This document shows, piece by piece, positions 60,500-64,000 of a DNA stretch of 64,000 bases; position 1 is the first letter of the stretch; each line of letters starts with the position of its first letter. The stretch is from assembly GCF_051251565.1 (NCBI RefSeq), contig NZ_JBPOFB010000002.1:62001-126000 (forward strand), given 5' to 3'. The notes beneath the pieces were generated by a model. It searched no databases and was not told the DNA's origin. It was given only the letters and a program-made list of their open reading frames with translations. This stretch comes from Marivita sp051251565. GTDB taxonomy: Bacteria > Pseudomonadota > Alphaproteobacteria > Rhodobacterales > Rhodobacteraceae. The position numbers and the translations under genes are program-made.

Positions 60500-61357
60500 A
60501 TGGCACAGGACGACCCAAAAACGCTTGTTTCCACAGATTGGCTCGCGTCACACATGCGCGACCCGGATTTGCGCATTCTGGATGCGTCTTGGTATATGCC
60601 CGACTCGGGCCGCGACGCGAAGGCGGAATATACGGCGGGGCATATACCCGGAGCGCGCTTTTTTGATATCGACGACGTGTCAGACAACCGGTCTGATCTG
60701 CCGCACATGGCGCCGCCCATTGAGAAATTCATGTCCCGCATGCGTGCGCTTGGCGTGGGCGACGGCCATCAGGTGGTTGTCTATGATGGCATGGGTCTGT
60801 TTTCTGCCGCGCGGGTCTGGTGGCTGTTCAAGCTGATGGGCCAGAACGACATTGCGGTGCTCGACGGTGGGTTTCCCAAATGGGTCGCCGAAGGCCGCGA
60901 CGTTGAAGACCTACCGCCGATGATCCGCGACCGGCATATGACGGTGCGGCGTCAGGCGCATCTGGTCAAGGACGTGACGCAGGTGTCGGCGGCCTCTAAA
61001 CTGCATGATCATGAAATCATCGACGCGCGGTCTGCGGGCCGGTTCCAGGGGCAAGAGCCCGAACCCCGCCCCGGCATGCGCAGCGGGCATATTCCCGGTT
61101 CAAAGAACGTGCATTATGCCAGCCTGCTGAACGCGGATCAGACGCTGAAATTGCCGGAAGAGACCCGCGCGATCTTTGAAGCGGCAGGGGTGGATTTGGC
61201 GAAGCCCGCGATCACGACATGCGGGTCCGGTGTGACGGCAGCGATCCTGTCGCTGGCCATGGCCCGCATGGGCAAAGACGACTTTTCCCTTTACGACGGC
61301 TCTTGGTCCGAATGGGGGATGTTCCCCACCGTTCCCGTGGCCACTGGAGACGACTGA
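60500..61357 (+). CDS. sseA: 3-Mercaptopyruvate/thiosulfate sulfurtransferase
   Basis: The 285-aa product has two rhodanese domains, the first about 8-135 and the second about 160-280. The active loop TCGSGVTAA (about 235-243) has the CGSGVT form typical of mercaptopyruvate sulfurtransferase. It transfers sulfur from mercaptopyruvate to thiol acceptors or cyanide. The ATG at 60500 touches the end of the upstream stem. It shares a TGATG with the aminotransferase, so the pair could make and use mercaptopyruvate from cysteine. Confidence 0.88.
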   Translation: MAQDDPKTLVSTDWLASHMRDPDLRILDASWYMPDSGRDAKAEYTAGHIPGARFFDIDDVSDNRSDLPHMAPPIEKFMSRMRALGVGDGHQVVVYDGMGLFSAARVWWLFKLMGQNDIAVLDGGFPKWVAEGRDVEDLPPMIRDRHMTVRRQAHLVKDVTQVSAASKLHDHEIIDARSAGRFQGQEPEPRPGMRSGHIPGSKNVHYASLLNADQTLKLPEETRAIFEAAGVDLAKPAITTCGSGVTAAILSLAMARMGKDDFSLYDGSWSEWGMFPTVPVATGDD

Positions 61358-62541
61358 TGTTCGAGACCCTCAAGGAACAACCCGCCGATAAAATCCTGGC
61401 TTTGGTGCAGACCTACCGCGAAGATCCGCGCGATCCCAAGATTGATCTCGGGGTCGGTGTCTACAAGGACGCAACCGGAAACACGCCGATCATGCGCGCC
61501 ATCAAAACTGCCGAACAGCAGCTTTGGGAGGCGGAAACGACCAAGGCCTATACCGGGCTTGCCGGCGATCCGGCCTTTGCGGATGCGATGGTTGCTATGG
61601 TTCTGGGCGATGCAGTGCCGCGTGCAAACGTAGCGGCGGTGGCCACGCCCGGCGGCACAGGTGCGGTACGTCAGGGCTTTGACATGGTCAAAATGGCCAA
61701 TCCCAAAGCCCGTGTGTTTGTCAGTGATCCGACATGGCCAAACCACCTGTCGATCCTCAAGCATATGGGGCTTGAAGTGGTGCTCTACCGCTATTTCGAC
61801 GAAGACACGCGCGGCCTTGATTTTGACGGCATGATGGCTGATCTGGCGCAAGCCGGTCCGGGGGACATCGTGCTGGTGCATGGTTGCTGTCACAACCCGA
61901 CCGGTGCAAACCTCAACATCACCGAATGGAAGGCGCTGGTTGACCTGCTGCTCAAAACCGGTGCAACCCCGATGGTCGATATTGCCTATCAGGGCTTTGG
62001 GGACGGGCTTGAGGAAGACGCGGCAGCAACGCGTTTGATAGCTTCGTCGGTGCCGGAAACCATCATCGCAGCAAGCTGTTCCAAGAACTTTGGGATCTAC
62101 CGCGAACGCACAGGGTTGCTGATGGCGGTGGCGGCTGATCCGTCGGCGCACAAGCTCAATCAAGGTACGTTGGCCTATCTGAACCGCCAGAACTATTCCT
62201 TCCCGCCGGATCACGGCGCACGCTTGGTGACGATGGTTTTGACCGATGACACCCTGCGCGCGGAATGGGCGAAAGAGCTGGAAGAGATGCGCACTGGCAT
62301 GTTGGCGCTGCGCGAACAATTGGCGGCCGAGTTACAACGCCTGTCCGGGTCCGATCGGTTCGGTTTTATCGCCCAGCATCGTGGCATGTTCTCGCGGCTT
62401 GGGGCCACGCCCGAGCAGGTGGACCGCCTGCGCGATGAACACGCGATCTATCTGGTTGGAGATTCCCGCCTGAACATCGCCGGTCTGAACAAGGATTCTG
62501 TGCCGATCCTTGCCAAGGCGATGATCGACGTGGGAATTTGA
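61357..62541 (+). CDS. Aromatic/aspartate aminotransferase (class I)
   Basis: The 394-aa product is a class I PLP aminotransferase of the aspartate/tyrosine group. GCCHNPTGANLN (about 180-191), the DIAYQGFGDG segment (about 208-217) and the PLP-lysine segment ASCSKNFGIYRERTG (about 239-253) match AspC/TyrB. Transamination of cysteine to mercaptopyruvate would feed the upstream sulfurtransferase. It overlaps that gene by one base. Confidence 0.9.
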   Translation: MFETLKEQPADKILALVQTYREDPRDPKIDLGVGVYKDATGNTPIMRAIKTAEQQLWEAETTKAYTGLAGDPAFADAMVAMVLGDAVPRANVAAVATPGGTGAVRQGFDMVKMANPKARVFVSDPTWPNHLSILKHMGLEVVLYRYFDEDTRGLDFDGMMADLAQAGPGDIVLVHGCCHNPTGANLNITEWKALVDLLLKTGATPMVDIAYQGFGDGLEEDAAATRLIASSVPETIIAASCSKNFGIYRERTGLLMAVAADPSAHKLNQGTLAYLNRQNYSFPPDHGARLVTMVLTDDTLRAEWAKELEEMRTGMLALREQLAAELQRLSGSDRFGFIAQHRGMFSRLGATPEQVDRLRDEHAIYLVGDSRLNIAGLNKDSVPILAKAMIDVGI

Positions 62542-62564
62542 TCTGACATCAGAGATTTAAGTGT

Positions 62565-62586
62565 ATGGGCGCCTGTTGGCGCCCAT
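62565..62586 (+). terminator. Terminator after aminotransferase gene
   Basis: A perfect 9-bp stem, ATGGGCGCC (62565-62573) with GGCGCCCAT (62578-62586), has a TGTT loop and is followed by TCTGTTTGTC. It lies 23 bp after the stop codon. Confidence 0.8.
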
Positions 62587-62700
62587 TCTGTTTGTCTCGT
62601 CCGCCGCCTACGGCATTGTTCTCGGGCCTGTGTTTATGTGACGCCTCTGTTGGACCAAGGGCAGGTGGCGATGGTGCGTCGGTGTATTCGGAAAAAGCCG

Positions 62701-63045
62701 TCAGCCGTGTACTTTGACACTGTCTTCGGGCACTTGATCGCGGTCGAACATGCCGTAATCGCGCAGCACATGGCAAACGCGCAGCCGATAGTCCGAAAAG
62801 ATGCCGTTCCGGCCTTTGGATTGCGCGTTGCGGTGGGCGGCGAGTTTGCGCCAGCGCAGAACCGCGTCTTCGTCCTCAAAGAAACTGATCGACAAGAGTT
62901 TGTCCGGGTTGGTCAGGCTTTGGAACCGCTCGACCGAGATGAAGCCTTCGACCTCTTCGACCATGGGTCGCATGGTCGCGGCGATGTCGAGATACGCGTC
63001 TTTTTGGCCTTCGGCGGGCATGAGTTCGAAGATGATAGCAATCAT
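62701..63045 (-). CDS. Antibiotic-biosynthesis-monooxygenase (ABM) domain protein
   Basis: The 114-aa product is a ferredoxin-like ABM domain: strand (MIAIIFELM), helix (about 12-32), strand, helix (about 59-73), strand. ABM proteins are small dimers, some heme-degrading or quinol monooxygenases, many of unknown role. AAGGAACC precedes the ATG. It begins 45 bp after the stop of the dnaE2-like gene on the same strand. Confidence 0.75.
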   Translation of the reverse strand: MIAIIFELMPAEGQKDAYLDIAATMRPMVEEVEGFISVERFQSLTNPDKLLSISFFEDEDAVLRWRKLAAHRNAQSKGRNGIFSDYRLRVCHVLRDYGMFDRDQVPEDSVKVHG

Positions 63046-63090
63046 TGTGGTTCCTTTTTCTGTGACTCATCCCTGTCGGGGCCGGAGGTG

Positions 63091-64000
63091 TCAATCCGGG
63101 TTTGCGCGGGTGAAGGGCAACGGCATGGGAGGTGTGTAGGGTTTGGTTGTTGAAACATAGGCTTTCGGCTTATGGGAGGGACCGGGCGTCAGGATGTGCC
63201 GCAACAGTGCCACAGGGTGGTGGCGCAAGGTGAGGCGCAGGGCGACGTAATCTTCGACAACCTGTTCGCCTTCGGTCATCGCGGGCAGATGGGCTGCGGG
63301 TTCATGGATCGCTTCGCCGTCGATATCGCCATCGAACAGCGGCAGGGTCTTGCGGGTGGTCAACGCCTTGGCCTCCCACAGGGCGGCGCGGCGGGTGAGG
63401 CTGATATTGCGGAACACATCGGCTTCGGCCAGACGGGTGATCGTCGCCGGGTCAAGACCGGCACGGCGCCAGAGATCCTGAACGCTTTGGTACCCATTGC
63501 CGCGCCCGGCGGCGATCCATTGGGCGTCTTCCTCGGACAGGCCCTTGATCTGACGAAAGCCCAACCGCAGGGCAAGACCACCTGTCTCATCGGGTTCCAT
63601 CACGTTGTCCCAGAAGCTTGTGTTGATGCAGACGGGGCGGACGGTCACGCCATGTTCGCGGGCGTCGCGCACGATCTGGGCGGGGGCGTAAAAGCCCATC
63701 GGCTGGGAGTTGAGCAGCGCGCAGGCGAAGATGCCGGGGTGATGGTGTTTGATCCACGCACTTGCATAGACCAGCAATGCAAAGCTGGCGGCGTGGCTTT
63801 CGGGAAAACCGTAGGAGCCGAAACCTTCAATCTGCGAAAAACAGCGATTGGCGAAGTCTTCGTCGTAGCCTTTGTTGCGCATGCCGCGCAGGAACAGGGC
63901 GCGGAATTCGCTGACATTGCCGTGCTTTTTGAAGGTGGCCAATGACCGGCGCAGGCGGTCGGCCTGTTCGGGGGTGAAGCCTGCACCGACAATGGCGATC
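63091..64000 (-). CDS. dnaE2: DnaE2-like error-prone DNA polymerase III alpha, 3' part
   Basis: The frame is open from the right window edge, giving 303 residues of the C-terminal part. CFSQIEGFGSYGFPESHAASFALL (from about 53) and FACALLNSQPMGFYAPAQIVRDAREHGV are DnaE/DnaE2 finger and helix-hairpin-helix signatures. The sequence continues to HHPVALLRHILTP and then stops about 30 residues later. DnaE2 usually carries an OB-fold domain of 100 or more residues beyond this point, which is absent here. The stop at 63091 is followed after 45 bp by the ABM gene. DnaE2 (ImuC) is SOS-induced; imuA and imuB would lie outside the window. Confidence 0.75.
   Translation of the reverse strand, partial: IAIVGAGFTPEQADRLRRSLATFKKHGNVSEFRALFLRGMRNKGYDEDFANRCFSQIEGFGSYGFPESHAASFALLVYASAWIKHHHPGIFACALLNSQPMGFYAPAQIVRDAREHGVTVRPVCINTSFWDNVMEPDETGGLALRLGFRQIKGLSEEDAQWIAAGRGNGYQSVQDLWRRAGLDPATITRLAEADVFRNISLTRRAALWEAKALTTRKTLPLFDGDIDGEAIHEPAAHLPAMTEGEQVVEDYVALRLTLRHHPVALLRHILTPGPSHKPKAYVSTTKPYTPPMPLPFTRANPD

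Noticed and set aside
1..64000. tRNA, rRNA, CRISPR arrays, insertion sequences, prophage
   Set aside because: No cloverleaf with a typical T-loop, no rRNA core, no evenly spaced repeats and no transposase or integrase motifs were recognised by reading; a tRNAscan or ISfinder run was not possible.

Overview
The window reads as a chromosomal segment of a marine Roseobacter-group alphaproteobacterium (Rhodobacteraceae). The evidence is high GC, the methylated-amine gene set, the glcDEF set, a serC leader next to serC-serA, an IalB-type protein and a DnaE2-type polymerase. No rRNA, tRNA, insertion sequence, prophage or CRISPR array was recognised. Gene density is about 90 percent, and many genes are translationally coupled through ATGA or TGATG overlaps.

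Layout. 1-3.9 kb: an uncharacterised minus-strand operon made of a coiled-coil protein, a 371-aa protein of unknown fold and an AAA ATPase that runs off the left edge. 4.0-7.3 kb: a small exported protein, a cupin plus arginine:glycine amidinotransferase pair, and a double SnoaL-fold protein. 7.3-19.5 kb: a complete N-methylglutamate pathway for monomethylamine (gmaS, mgsABC, mgdABCD), with an XRE-cupin regulator and a membrane histidine kinase inside the locus. 19.6-23.3 kb: an alpha/beta hydrolase, succinate-semialdehyde dehydrogenase, and a TetR/AhpD-like divergent pair with a clear operator. 23.4-27.1 kb: a large exported phytase-like esterase/propeller protein, Hsp20 and a secreted trypsin-like protease. 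27.2-31.2 kb: glycolate oxidase glcDEF. 31.3-32.8 kb: small membrane and exported proteins. 32.9-37.1 kb: trhO, then an NAD-salvage group (pncA, ykgJ-like, terB-like, pncB).

37.2-41.2 kb: a polar amino-acid-type ABC transporter followed by homospermidine synthase. 41.3-42.8 kb: an HTH regulator and an unknown protein that overlap tail to tail. 43.2-45.5 kb: a Tat-exported dioxygenase-fold protein, a ferric-reductase-like membrane protein and an MFS transporter. 45.7-48.6 kb: copper efflux (cueR, copA) with a textbook 19-bp-spacer promoter. 48.6-53.3 kb: rlmN, an IalB-family protein, asparaginase and serB. 53.5-56.5 kb: serC-serA with structured leader RNA. 56.5-62.5 kb: a metallophosphatase, cydAB-type quinol oxidase, smpB, and a sulfurtransferase-aminotransferase pair preceded by a switch-like leader. 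62.7-64 kb: an ABM-domain protein and the 3' end of a dnaE2-like gene that appears to lack the usual C-terminal domain.

How it fits together. GmaS ligates methylamine to glutamate, MgsABC converts the product to N-methylglutamate, and MgdABCD oxidises it, passing the C1 unit to tetrahydrofolate and regenerating glutamate. Phosphoserine synthesis (serA, serC and serB on both sides of one short region), glycolate oxidation, NAD salvage and asparaginase give the segment a C1/C2 and nitrogen-metabolism flavour. The best candidates for something undescribed are the three-gene ATPase operon at the left edge, the amidinotransferase/cupin/SnoaL genes flanking the methylamine locus, and the mutually exclusive RNA structures before the sulfurtransferase gene.
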